From Sequoia sempervirens (Eukaryota > Streptophyta > Pinopsida > Cupressales > Cupressaceae), in contig VDFB02321282.1 of NCBI GenBank assembly GCA_007258455.2, positions 1-64,000 on the forward strand: a stretch of DNA of 64,000 nucleotides. The letters are read 5' to 3'. Under the pieces are notes generated by a model, which saw only the letters and a program-made list of their open reading frames with translations, did not search any database and had not been told where the DNA came from. Position 1 is the first letter of the stretch. Each line of letters opens with the position of its first letter. Position numbers and translations under genes: made by a program. Of the stretch, positions 23,859-34,980 are shown in pieces.

Positions 23859-25358
23859 TGATCTAGGAGGATCTAGAAACCTCAAAAATTCCATAGTCTC
23901 AAAATCAGACGGGAGTGGTCTCAAATTGAAAATCCCATCGACATGGTCCTGACACAACTTAAATCATGTCAAAAGGAGACCGTATGAGAGAGATATGCTC
24001 GGTCAAATTTGGTCAACATGTGGTCAAAGCTGGTCAAATAGAAAAAATGATGATCATGGAACATTTCTCTACCAATTCCATCACGTATAGCTTGATGACA
24101 GCTTTTCGATGCATTTTGAATGGACCAAATCCGAGTTCGCATGTGAAAGTTATGACCAGTTAAAGTTTTGGTCAAACTTAGTCAAAATGATGATGTGGCA
24201 TCACCAAAGCTCGACACTTGGCAGGACAGTGGCATATGATGTGGCAGGAGTAGTGAGTTGGCATAAATATGGATTAAACCATAATTATTAAAGGAAAAAA
24301 AAATGTATAGTTTAAGAAAATAAAATAAGGAGGATTTAGTGGGATTTGATCCCTTAACCCATGCCTTAAAATCCTCTTGCCATACCATTTTTCATGATAA
24401 AAGGAAAATCCCTCCATGTACATAAATCTTTAAGTAAGATTTAATTCCCCTAAATATAATGTCAACCTTAAAATATAAACTATACCCCTAAAAATGAATA
24501 ATGTCAAAAAACAAATAAACCAAATGTAAGTTGTAAAGCCCTAGGAACATGAAAATAGAGGGCTAAGACAAAATTGAAGGTTATTTTTGTTAAAGGGAGG
24601 TTATAAACGAATTGTAAAAGAGGGAATTTTGTTAAAAGGGATTTATTTTGTTTAAGAGGGTTATTGTTTTATTTGTTCATGGGGAGCTATTTATTAAATG
24701 TGGAGGTTACACCCCATATAGCATATTTTTATGTATAAAAAGGGGTTGTAGGTTCTTAATTTTTCAACCAAGTGATGTGAAAAATTTAGAGGGATTTTTG
24801 GAGGTGATTTCTCGACAAGAAATTCTCTTGAAGAGAATTATTCATATAGGAGGATTATTCAAGCATGAAGACAGGTTGTTTTTGTAATACTTTTCTATGT
24901 AATTGGGTTAAGAGGCAATTGAAGTTGAACCTGAGAAAGGAAGAGTATGTTAGTGTCCTCAGGTGTAAAAGTAGAGACTGTGAGAGATTTTATTGTAGGA
25001 CTAAAGGTTGGGTGATGTACATAAGCCATAATTTCTTGGCATCATTGATAAAGCAAATCCTCATTGAGAAGTGGACTCGGAGACGTAGCTCAAATTGAGT
25101 GAACTTCGTTATCAAGCTCATGATCTCTCTCTTCTTCTCTTATGTCTTATAATTCTCTTCAGTATTTGTTTCTTGAGTTTCTAATTACAATATTTAAGTA
25201 ATTAGTTTATGTTTTATTAATTTTGGATAAGAACAAGTGAATGCTAATTTCCATAATTTCAACGGTTAAAATACATGATCACACAATTTTGTTGGATCGA
25301 GAAAAACTATGATTAGGAGTTAAGTGCATGTTATTTGTAGACTTCTAACATCAGATCA
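23859..25358 (+). repeat. 3' LTR of the nested gag-protease element
   Basis: 1500 bp. Same ends as the 5' LTR (TGATC...GATCA), W-box-like GGTCAA at 24001, 24011, 24022, 24032 and 24170, and a TATA box at 24734-24743. The G-box of the 5' LTR is changed here to CATGTG. Confidence 0.9.
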
Positions 25359-25363
25359 GGTGT
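25359..25363. repeat. Target-site duplication of nested element, right (GGTGT)
   Basis: Directly follows the 3' LTR; pairs with AGTGT at 20118-20122. Confidence 0.75.
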
Positions 25364-26010
25364 GCAACAATTGAAGTTATTTTTAGATTCCTTTAAAGAG
25401 TATTCTGATAGTTTGGAAGAGAAGATAGAGAAGGAAATAGCAAATAAATTCAATGATAAAAGGCTAGTTGATGTTTCTTACAAGTGTAGTACTACACATT
25501 CCAAGTTGTAAGGCATCTTGGAGGATGTTAAGAAATGTTTGAGGAAGCCAAACAATTATTTCAATTCTATTTGAACTGGCTAGTTTCTACAAGGAGAATT
25601 AAGGATCGGATGGACTCAATTGAGTCTCAAATTACTTAGGCCTCAGGTGTTTATGATCCAGTGAGTGATGCAGATGGAGCTATAAGAGTAGTCATTGAAA
25701 ATATACACAACAAATTCTTTCTACTCCAAGAAGATAAAAAATATATCATAAAGTAGTATAATAAGCTCTAAGACATGGTAAGTCTTAGACTTATATCTTT
25801 TACTAAAGTATTAGTTGACGTTGAAAAGATTGTGCAAAAGAATCTAGTTCCTAGTTCTCTAGAACAAGGATAAGACCTCCATGTTCAATTTGAAAATTAG
25901 TGCCATATGATTTCCTTTTCCAAGAAGGATTAGGAGGTTGCAAAGAAGTACTAGGAGGCACACCTTGCAAAATTGATGGTGTCCTATAAGGGTATTTTAC
26001 CCTCATCTAG
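25364..26010 (+). pseudogene. Second ORF of the Copia-type element, unknown product, last part
   Basis: The frame of the first part resumes as LSSV then QQLKLFLDSFKEYSD, running SLEEKIEKEIANKFND before stops and shifts. Later readable segments are SLRLISFTKVLVDVEKIVQK (near 25780-25840) and HLAKLMVSYKGILPSSS (near 25960-26010). The character is helical and Lys/Glu-rich, continuing the coiled-coil tail. No known domain. Confidence 0.6.
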
Positions 26011-26104
26011 TTAAGGTGTACATTTTTTTTTATTTTAATATACATATGAAGAGTTAGTAGATGGTTTTGTGGTATAGTTTTTCCTTTTTGGTGATGGATA
26101 ATAT

Positions 26105-26247
26105 AGAAAGGGGGGAGCTACTCTTATGTAAATATATTAGTAAGGGGGAGTAAAGAAGAGAAGTATCTTTTTGGTAACCTTTTCCCTTGATGTCAAAGGG
26201 GGAGTATTTTGGAGAAGTGTGTTTCCATCAATGACAAAGGGGGAGAT
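26105..26247 (+). other. Polypurine tract region with four PPT-like repeats
   Basis: G5-6AG purine tracts occur at 26105-26117, 26141-26150, 26194-26204 and 26235-26245. The last two are both CAAAGGGGGAG, and the final one touches the 3' LTR. Repeated PPTs upstream of the 3' LTR are reported for Sirevirus-type Copia elements, which supports the Copia call. Confidence 0.7.
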
Positions 26248-27495
26248 TGTAGGAAACATGAGCATGCCAATATATGGTGTTTTCATTGATGGAAAGCCAT
26301 TGTAGAAGTGATTGTGCATTTTTATGTACATAGTTTGGAGAAGTCCAAAGAAGATCAAGTGTTTTAGTGAAAATTGCCTAAGTCCTAGACTGGAATAGTA
26401 AGTAACAAAGCAACAATTTTGTGGTCCACATTGCTCCTCTTTGCAAAATATTGTCATGTGGTTTTGAGGTAATAACGGTATGTATTGAAGGTATATATAT
26501 CTGAATTTTCAAGGTTGCATGTCTTCTGCAGTTGAATATATCGATGTCAGAGTATTAGGTTGAGTAGAAGCATAGTTACAAGTGTAGAGTGCATATTGGA
26601 ATGCTCTACATTCCATTGTGGATGATTATTATGTTGTTCAATTTTGAGGAAGTGTTTGAGGATGTCATAAGTGCATGCACTCCAAGTGGCAAGTGATTTG
26701 GTGGCTCACGTGTTGAGTTGTGAATGAACAGTTGGTTCATTCAGTTGCTGCTTCACCAATTTTGTTGTGCAATGCTAACCTAAGGGTTTTGGGGTCATGC
26801 AGAGTTGAATTATGAAAGGAGAAAAATCATGGGAGTAATTTCATGCCAACCTATTTTGGTGAAGAACAAAATTTTGGTTTCTTCTACAAGGCATGTGGGT
26901 TGGATTTTTGAGCCAACAAGTTATGGTGTTACATGTTTCATCTAATTAGGTCGACCTAATCGATGATATGTGTTTGTGAAATATATGAATATATAAAGGT
27001 AAATTTAGTGTGTGGAGAATGATGTGTGAGTGATATAGATATTGTATGTGAGATGTGATGTAGAGTGAAGTGTGAAAGGTGATAGTGGTGAAGTATGAAG
27101 TGTGTAAAGCCAGTTTTATGAGCTTAATTGGAATTGTATCTTCAACATGTTGTAGATGCATTATTAGCAATTCAAAATCTAGTAGTGAGCCATTCTTATA
27201 TTCTCTTCTCTTTTTTTGGATAGTGAGTGCTTTGGGAAGTGAATCCTCCAATCTGTAATCCATTGTAGTTGGTTATAATATATTGTGAGCTAATACTCAC
27301 CGTGATTTTTCCCTTCCTATGGTTTTCCACATAAATCTAGTGTTCTTGTGTTGGTTTTTGTGGTGCCTGCTATAATTGTTCCTTTCCATTTCTGCAAGTT
27401 TGACGAGATGTTTTGAATATATATTTAAGTTGATGAAGTTAATGAATTTTAGTGAATACTTATTCACCCCCTCTCAGTATCTTGGGTGTTCAACA
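26248..27495 (+). repeat. 3' LTR of the Copia-type element
   Basis: 1248 bp, begins TGTAGGAAACATGAGC and ends GTGTTCAACA, retaining the TG/CA ends. Followed by the TSD TATAC. Confidence 0.9.
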
Positions 27496-27500
27496 TATAC

Positions 27501-29170
27501 TTCTAGTGGCAATGGATCAAAGGATGGGAACAATCATGGAGATCACAAGAATACAAGGGAGTGTATGAATAACAAAATGAGGAATATTAAAGGCTAGTTT
27601 TATAGAGGTATGGTTTACAAGAAATGGGTTCAGTAATATCATTTTCATGAGGGTTAGTTCATTTTGCTTTAAATCCAAATAATAGTATCTTGAACCCTTT
27701 TACATATAACATTTCATTTTTAGGATAAAATGGGTATCAATAATTTTATGGATAACAAAAATCAATGGCATGATCAATGGCATTTTTATTGGATGAAGAG
27801 GAATTTGGGGAGTGTTGGATAGTATGATTGGTTGGATAAGTGTCTTTAGTAGAAAGAGAGGTGTTTTCTAGTGTTGGAATGTGGAAATTCACATCTACCT
27901 TATATTCACCAATCTTATGTGGAAAGAAGATATTTAAATAGATTTATCACGAGACAATTCATGTATAGAAACCATATAAGATTGATCTTTAATTTCACAA
28001 TTCTTTTCATTTTCCACTATCATAGATATAAAGAGAAGAAGTAGACACGCGCATAGAAAATAATCATTAGATAGAAGATAAAATTTTAAATTTTTATCAT
28101 AAGATGAATATAAGGTGTTATCTATGAAAGAATCAATAATATAATTTTCATTATGTGTATTAAAATAAGAATTCTCATATTATGTTAAAATGGTATACAA
28201 TTGGTGTGATGGGGGAATTAATTATTTTTTTCTTTTGGATGTATTATTTTATAGGTGTTACTTTTGTTGACTTTCTTGGTTTGGGCTACCTAGAGAGGGA
28301 ATGAACACATATTGTGACATTGTAATTGTTAGAGCATGTGAACTTTGGTTGGGTTTTATCTAACCCTACACTTAGATTTAAGAAAGGATTTCCTTCCTTT
28401 ATATTTAACTATTTATTGTTGGGAATAGGTATTTGAGAGAAAGCATTGAAGAAAAATATCTAATATAATTCTTGAGGGCTTGGGAAAGGATTTTCATTTT
28501 GAGTTTTGAGTGTGTGTGTTGTAACATCTTGTTTATGTTCTCTTGAGTGTTGAAGAATATATTCCTTCTTAGTGTTTTCTTGGGATCTTTGAATATTTGA
28601 CATGGAGTCTTAAGGATTCTCTTTAAAGTCTTGTTTAAATGAAGAAATGATTTCCTTCATCTTGACATGGATTTTCTTGGAAAGAGAGGTATTTTACCTT
28701 GTTTAAGTCATTTATTTATTTTCTTTCTTTATAGAAAAGTATTAAAGGAGTATAGGTTTATCTTACCATGATTTAGAGCTTGCATAGTTTGTTATCATTC
28801 ATTTTATTATGTAGTTAAATCTGTGTATTAAATAACATTCCTTTGTGTAAATGAAAAGCTTTGTGCTTAAATTTTGATTGATATGGTTTGGTTCAAACCT
28901 TTGTTTGCATAAATATGAATTTAAGAATTTTTTTTTTGGTATAAACCCTTGTTCCCATATAAGAGCATGAATATAAAATATAGGAGTAAGAGAGTAAAGG
29001 TTTATTAACTTCTACCCTAGGACTATCCACTATCATGTACCCAACCATGATAGCCATATGGGATTGTTACCATGCCATTTGGAACCCTATTATTCATAAA
29101 ATCACCATGAAATAAAGTTGAAAAGTTTCCTTAAGGTTTATATAATATCATGCTAAAATAGGTAATGATG
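27501..29170. other. No recognisable gene
   Basis: Right flank of the Copia-type element. A 73-codon frame that starts inside its LTR (27376-27597) continues into Asn/Gly-rich sequence, which is not convincing. The part at about 28300-28750 has an LTR-like look (TG/TT-rich), but I find no partner or ends. Confidence 0.4.
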
Positions 29171-29175
29171 GATAT

Positions 29176-30314
29176 TGATGCAGAGGAAGGACTCACTTAC
29201 AAACACCTTGACACTTTTCCAACAAGGTTTCAATGCAAACTATGCAAAGTGCTTCTCTAGTTCATCCTTGGCAACTTGCTTCTAAGCTTATTGACACCCA
29301 ACAAGAGGCAAAAAACCATGAAACATGGGGAATTTTGATTGTGCATACTTTTTGCAACACACCCTAGAGGTTTCCAAACACATATGACCCAACCAAGTGA
29401 TTAGCCCCATGATTCTTGCAAAGAAGGCTTGTTGCCCCTAGGTACATACTATACAATGACATCAAAAAAGAATGAAAATTACTTGTCTCAATGGATTACC
29501 GATTTTTTAAAACCATTTAGCACATGCCACAATGATTCTCCATCCATCCAAGAACACACAATACATACATTTGTTTGGCTATCAATCAAACAAGGGTTTT
29601 ATGACAGTTTTCATACAAATTAAAATACACAAACATTAATAAATCCTTGTGGAAAAAATATACCAGCCTGAGATCTTAAAAACCATTAGAACATGTAAAA
29701 AAAAAAAATTCTAAATTTTTTAGCATTTTCCATTATGCCAATTGAGAGAAATGGATTTTTTCTCAAAATTGGAAACCCTAGTTTTTGAACAGGGCTGCTA
29801 GGAAGATTTCCTTATTAGACCAACTAAACAAACTTTTATTTAGGACTGGAAAGAACAAAAAACATCTGAAATTAAATTATCTTTCCATCCATATAAGTTT
29901 CAGGTTCGTACTCAACCATACAAGGCCATACGACATGAATAATAGGTTGTTTCACATAGAAAAATGCAAGTAAAACATGGCACAGTGAATTTTTTTTGCA
30001 TTCAAACCTTCTCAACCCTTAGGGTCAATGATACAAGGAATATTTAACATGTTACAATGATTTCCAACTGTTTTCAACCACCTTTTGATTAGTTTGTTAA
30101 CAAAACACCATTTTGAAACTTTTTGACAATGTTGCTTGACAACATTTTAGCAACTTTTACAACTTTTAACCAAAAGACCCTAAACACACCAAAATGGATC
30201 CAAATGATCCTAAATGGTCATGTATGACCTTATTTGACTCAAAAACACCCTATCAACCTAAAACCAATACATAACAACCATTCTTGCTATGGGGTTCCCG
30301 ATGCCCCTGCATCA
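29176..30314 (-). repeat. 3' LTR of the scarred element
   Basis: 1139 bp with inverted ends TGATGCAG(A/G)GG. The start shares its first ~65 bp with 30793-30859. Confidence 0.7.
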
Positions 30315-30439
30315 TACTCCCTAGAGAAAAGATTCAAGTCCACTTGAATAGAGGTCTGCAATGTCTTCGATCTTGGACTCCTGTAATATGTGAAGTTATC
30401 TTCCATGTTTCCCTACACTTCTTTCAAAATTCCTAAAAC

Positions 30440-30793
30440 CTATTTCATTTTTACCTTTGGTCTCCCTAATGCTTTGCAATGACCCTTACTTCTCTTCCAC
30501 ATGGCATACAAATTAGAATTCATTTCCAAAAGTTGCTCTCCCTTTGACCTTGTTGCATTACCTACATCTCTAACCTTTTCTAGCAACATGGCTACAAAAA
30601 CTAGGCTATTATCATCAAATTTTGCAATTGAAGTATCAAAATCAGATTTCTTGTGTACTTTGTCTTGAAAATAGGTTGGTGCTACCTTAAATAAATCCTC
30701 TAGACAATAGATTTCATCTTGGTCATGCAAATCTGAATATGTACTGGTTAGGTGAATGCATGCCTCTTGTAATGATGAATTTTTCTTTTCCAC
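30440..30793 (-). pseudogene. Internal ORF remnant of the scarred element, unknown product
   Basis: 117 open codons, mostly polar and helical, with readable segments DEIYCLEDLFKVAPTYF and NSNLYAMWKRSKGHCKALG. It looks like real protein sequence (balanced composition, no low complexity), but I do not recognise a domain. The apparent start lies at the junction with the 5' LTR remnant, so the true N-terminus is deleted. Probably part of a retroelement gag or accessory ORF. Confidence 0.5.
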
Positions 30794-30869
30794 CCTATCA
30801 ACCTAAAACCAAGACATAACAACCATTCTTGCTATGGGGCTCTTGATGCCCCTACATTAGATATCTTCA

Positions 30870-31299
30870 TGAAAAAGGATATTTTTTGAGAATTTACGAT
30901 GATCATAATCCATAGAACAAGTGACTATCATGTTGGGATAGTTATAACATCCCAAAATATCATCAAATCCCATGAATACATGCTAGATAAATGAAATATT
31001 TTGGTTGCCTAGGGTAGTACACACTAAGATATAGTGATGATTTATTATTATGTCCACAACAATGAGAAAAATCAACTAATTATGATTGTTGTAGAGCCAT
31101 AAAGGCTGGTGTAATAATAGTCATAAATAGGATAGCCCTAGGTTGTCCGTGAGAAAATAAGAATCTAGAATTTTTGAGGGATTAAACCACCCATCTCAAA
31201 AAAAAAATGCATAGTTGGTTGGGCCCCACGACACATAGAATGCAAAAAAATCATGTTTCCACAATTAAACTACTCTCAAATGATGCTTTTTGCAAGAAT
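30870..31299. other. No recognisable feature
   Basis: AT-rich; nothing supported. Confidence 0.35.
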
Positions 31300-31800
31300 G
31301 AATTTATTGTTGGAATGGTCAAATGGTGTTTGGTTGGCTAGGATCCAATTTAGCCATGCACAAAACTAAATTTTGGATGGCATGTCCCAACCCTCATCTG
31401 TCATGGATTCCAAGAGAATAGAAAGAGATCAAACATAGATCCATTACTAGCTATCTTGGAATTCCCTTTGGAATAGGAGTTTCCTCGAAGGATATGTTGA
31501 AGTTTTTTTTAACAAGTTCAAATCCAAACTATTGGCTTAAAAAAATCAATTTCTCTCTATGGCTAGATGTATATAGGCGGCTAATATAATTCTCTTAGTC
31601 ACTCATGTCTATATCTCCTCTTGTTGGTTGCCCTCTAAAACCTACTATTATTAGCTAACTCAAATCATTCAAAAATTTATTTGGTCCAAATGGGGAAATT
31701 AAAAACGTATTCCAATAGGTATCATATAAAAAAAGCTACAATAGGTGTTACCCTAACCCTTGGTTACGGTACTAAGTTCTCACTTTTCAAAATCTTTGTC
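31300..31800 (+). mobile_element. LINE reverse-transcriptase fragment
   Basis: Plus-strand translation in broken frames gives IPREWKEIKHRSITSYLGIP, FGIGVSSKDMLKFF and VTHVYISSCWLPSKTYY. These line up with PKEWKQIKHGEIPHYLGISF and ASHVYFSSCWMPSKK of the LINE at 5569-10185, so this is a related L1-like element on the opposite strand. No ends or TSD seen; heavily decayed. Confidence 0.75.
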
Positions 31801-32013
31801 TCCAATTCATGTAGTCTTTCACCTTTAAGTCCCTAATGCCTTTGTTTAAAATCCCAAAAATATATATATTATGTATGTTGGAGATTTTAGCCTAATCGGG
31901 AACATGTCAAATTATTTTGTCACTAACAATCCCTTTTGTTGGAGATTTCTAGTCCATCAAGAACTCATTTTATGCAAAGTTATTGGAAATCTCTATGAAA
32001 TCAGGAACTCAAT

Positions 32014-32075
32014 TAGTTCCAAGAACCAAAGGAACTTCCGAAAATTTCTTACCCATGAATTAGTTCTTGGAACTA
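32014..32075. repeat. Short inverted repeat in a GTTCTTGGAAC-rich stretch
   Basis: TAGTTCCAAGAAC (32014-32026) is a perfect 13-bp inverted match to GTTCTTGGAACTA (32063-32075). Variants of AGTTC(C/T)(A/T)AGAAC recur between about 31980 and 32370, so the area is a loose family of palindromic words. Confidence 0.5.
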
Positions 32076-33809
32076 GTGAAATCATCAAAAGAAATTAATT
32101 AATAAGATGCCAAGTGTTTCATAAGTTCTTGGAACATTTGGAACCTCTCACAAGTTCCCAAGATGTATGTAGTTCTCAATAATGTCTCATGCTCTGAAAC
32201 AAAGATTCCATAAGGAATAGGATTCTTAGTTCCTAATTTGCAAAGAACCTCCAACATTTCATAACACAAAGATTAAGGGGTTCAAAGGTTCATAAATATG
32301 TGGAAAAAAAGAAAAAGGAAGATATCATAAGGTTCCTATATTTTGGGAACAAATAGAACCTCTAATAGGTTCTTAGTTCATGTTCAACCTCCAACACTTA
32401 GAAGAAAGTGTAGGTATCCTTTTAAAATCTGCAAACTAAACTTCAAACAATGGGTTAGATGCTTTGCAAACTCTATCAAAATACCTCTATGAAATCCATT
32501 ACAAATGCTTTCAAAATGCCACAAATGATGATAAAAAGACTAAAACATTATGAAAACAAAAGCAAGCTACCTATTCCATAGTTGGATTGGTGTCACATGT
32601 GCTAGTGACCCTTTCCCAATCCTTGATCAAAGCTCAAATTGAAAATGCTATGAATATGGTGGAGTGATGATAAGCAAGATCAAATCTCAAATGAAGAGAG
32701 TAACCTTGCATGAAATTGTGAAGGATTTGCTCAAAGATGAAGCACCTATTTAAAGATTTTCAAAATGCTAAGTGTTGGCGACCAATGTGGGATCAAAAAC
32801 AAGCCAATGAGTTGAGGACACTTGTCATCATGTGATTAGTTGATGTATGTGCAAGATTTGGGAAGAGTGCCCAAGAGGGAAATTTTGAATTCAAATTTGC
32901 AATAAATTTTGAGAGGGGGACAAGAAAGAAGAGCAATAAATGCCTGTTTGACTTGTCATGTTGAGAGAAAATGAGGTTTTAATAAATCAATAAAATTGAT
33001 TTATTGTGCAAGTGGCTAGATCTAGATAATGCAAGTGGGATGTGATTAGCATTAGATTAGGATTAGATGAAGATTATGCTGATTTAATGCTGATTAGGTG
33101 AGTTGACATTTTGGACTTAAATTTCTGATTTATTTAAATCAGAAAAGGATGAAATATGATTTAGAATTTAATTTAAATGGCTTTTTGATTTATTTAATTA
33201 AATGGATGATGCAAGATGAAGGTTGAATGATAATGTTTATTTGATAAATGAATGGATGAAAATGCACTTGATTAATTGATGAATGGTCCTAATGCTGACA
33301 TCTAATTTTGACTGAATCGATCAATGCATAATGTGAAATTTGCATATCTGAGAGAAAGCAAATAAGAGGAAAGAGAAATGTTCATTTGTTTGCAATGACC
33401 AAAGGATATCCAACAAAAAGGAAAAAGATAAAATTGCACTGTTATAAATGTGTTATTCCTATCATTAAATGACAAGCACTAAGCTTCAACATAAATTATT
33501 TAAAGCTTGTTCCTTTTTTTTCCTTCATTAAATTATTTAGTTGTCTCCATGCCCCAATTTTCGAAAAGTTGCTATTTTTCCACCCGAGTTTCTTTCCAAA
33601 AAAATATTTTATCTCCTCACCAACCTAGGTAAAATTTGGAGAGTTAGTTTTAAATAATTTCCTATCCAAAGTTGGAGATAACTAATTAGGACAAATTGAT
33701 TAGAATATTTTTGGTTATGCATGTCCAAAAACCTTAGATAAGAGATGGGTGAAGCTACTTTTTGAAGTGGGTTAGCTCATGTTGGGGGCTTCCTGATTGT
33801 TGTTCAATG
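32076..33809. other. No recognisable gene
   Basis: Contains AT-rich repeats such as alternating AAATCAGAAA/TTAAAT words near 33110-33250. No coding or terminal-repeat evidence. Confidence 0.4.
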
Positions 33810-33819
33810 CATAGACTTA

Positions 33820-34249
33820 GTGTTAGCATGTGCCAAATATTATAAGCCCAATCAAAGAGAAATAAGAATTGTAGATAGTAAGTTGATAGCTAGATTAGAC
33901 AAGTCATCTATAAGAACCATGTCGAGACTCCCTAAAAAAGAAGAATATATATACACAAGTATGGAAAGAGCTACAAATTATTTTATCAATAAAAAAGGCA
34001 CATGTCATAACAATATTTCTACAACTTGGTTCAAGAAACTAAGAAAGGGGAAATTTGTGCTACATAAAGCCTTCTTAGATCATATTTTAATGAAGATATT
34101 CTTTACATCATAAACTTTTTCATAGATTTAATGGGGATAAGGAGACCAACTCTTTTGAATATTGGATGTGTCAACTCATCATTATCATAGGATATGAATC
34201 AAAATATGTGGATTGGGAAAAATTAATAAGTGATAGCATGGACAATCAA
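33820..34249 (+). pseudogene. Unidentified ORF, N-terminal side of an interrupted gene
   Basis: Reads MLACAKYYKPNQREIRIVD, then SIRTMSRLPKKEEYIY and GTCHNNISTTWFKKLRKGK, before stops. After frame changes it ends YVDWEKLISDSMDNQ at the edge of the LTR element. The reading resumes after that element as LTNF then NTQEFYM at 39532. It looks like a protein from a repetitive plant element; I cannot name a domain. Confidence 0.5.
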
Positions 34250-34963
34250 TGTTAGGAAATATTGCATTCAACCCATGGTCGTAATCCATTTCCTACATAA
34301 CCCATGAGAGATAGACATGCATAAAAGTTGCCAAAATGCATAGATCAAATAGACAAGCCATAAGATAACACAAGATATACCCTGGAAAAACCCTCAAGAG
34401 GGAAAAACCTAACCTCCAAACGCATCCATACTCCATCATATTATTCAACAATAAAGAAATACAAGATTTATAATGAATACCTCTAAAGCATAAAGCCCTC
34501 TAATGCATTCTCATGTTTCCAAGCATGAATCACACATCCCTTGACATGCTTCACAAATGCACTCCTCAAGAAGACTCAATAATGACAACCAAACCACTCA
34601 TCCAACCTAAACCACTACACATGTGTTTACTTTTATACACACAAGCTCACACAAAATACAACTAGTGGTAAGGTAAAATCATGTACCACAAAACCATGTG
34701 AATATAAAACTACTAACCTGTTATTTAATATTGGGTACTAAGACTTCACTTTATTTAATATTTCCCTAATATTAAATTATTATCACATGTCTCCCACACA
34801 TTAAATAATAATACAATGTTACAATACAACATTAAGTGGACCTGAAATAATTACCTAGTGTGATTATCCACACCACCAAGGTGCATCACAACTAAATAAT
34901 TATTTAATTACAACATTATAATAAATCAATTTATGCAATGGTGTACAACACCATATCCCAACA
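34250..34963 (-). repeat. 3' LTR of the non-coding Copia-like element
   Basis: 714 bp. Contains a small hairpin CCCTC-AA-GAGGG near 34391-34402, also present in the partner LTR. The related motif CCCTTTTGGGG occurs at the same place in the Copia LTR at 57534-58662, suggesting related families. Confidence 0.85.
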
Positions 34964-34980
34964 TTCTCCCACTTATTGTA
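34964..34980 (-). other. Polypurine tract complement
   Basis: TTCTCCCACTTAT; on the minus strand AAGTGGGAGAA directly precedes the LTR's TGTTGGG. Confidence 0.75.

Larger units (their letters stand above)
20123..25358 (+). mobile_element. Nested gag-protease-only LTR retrotransposon (Ty3-type gag)
   Basis: A 5.2-kb element with LTRs 20123-21608 and 23859-25358, both starting TGATC and ending GATCA, a PBS, a PPT and a 5-bp TSD. The 2.25-kb interior encodes a retrotransposon-gag domain, a degraded zinc knuckle, an aspartic protease and a hydrophobic tail. There is no room for RT, RNase H or integrase, so it must have relied on another element. Such gag-only LTR elements are known in plants (TR-GAG type). 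The last ~235 bp of the two LTRs show about 15-17 differences by eye, fewer per base than the outer LTRs, consistent with the nesting order. Confidence 0.9.
14560..27495 (+). mobile_element. Old Copia-type LTR retrotransposon with non-pol ORF, carrying a nested element
   Basis: A 12.9-kb unit bounded by LTRs (14560-15843 and 26248-27495) and a perfect 5-bp TSD, TATAC (14555-14559 and 27496-27500). A PBS follows the 5' LTR and a classic CAAAGGGGGAG polypurine tract precedes the 3' LTR. The 5' interior has a Copia-like gag. The rest is a long ORF without protease, integrase or RT motifs, so the element looks non-autonomous. A second LTR element (20123-25358) sits inside it; without that insert the element is about 7.7 kb. 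In a 97-bp sample near their 5' ends the LTRs differ at about 16 positions, so the insertion is old. Several PPT-like repeats suggest a Sirevirus-like affinity (inference). Confidence 0.85.
29176..30859 (-). mobile_element. Deletion-scarred LTR retrotransposon
   Basis: A full 3' LTR (29176-30314) begins on the minus strand TGATGCAGGGGCATC and ends CCTCTGCATCA. About 480 bp of interior follows (30315-30792), then only the first ~67 bp of the 5' LTR (30793-30859), nearly identical to the same part of the 3' LTR. GATAT flanks both ends (29171-29175 and 30860-30864), a perfect 5-bp TSD. The rest of the 5' LTR, the PBS and most of the interior have been deleted. A purine-rich stretch (minus strand CTCTAGGGAGTA) precedes the 3' LTR as PPT. 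Superfamily cannot be assigned. Confidence 0.75.
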
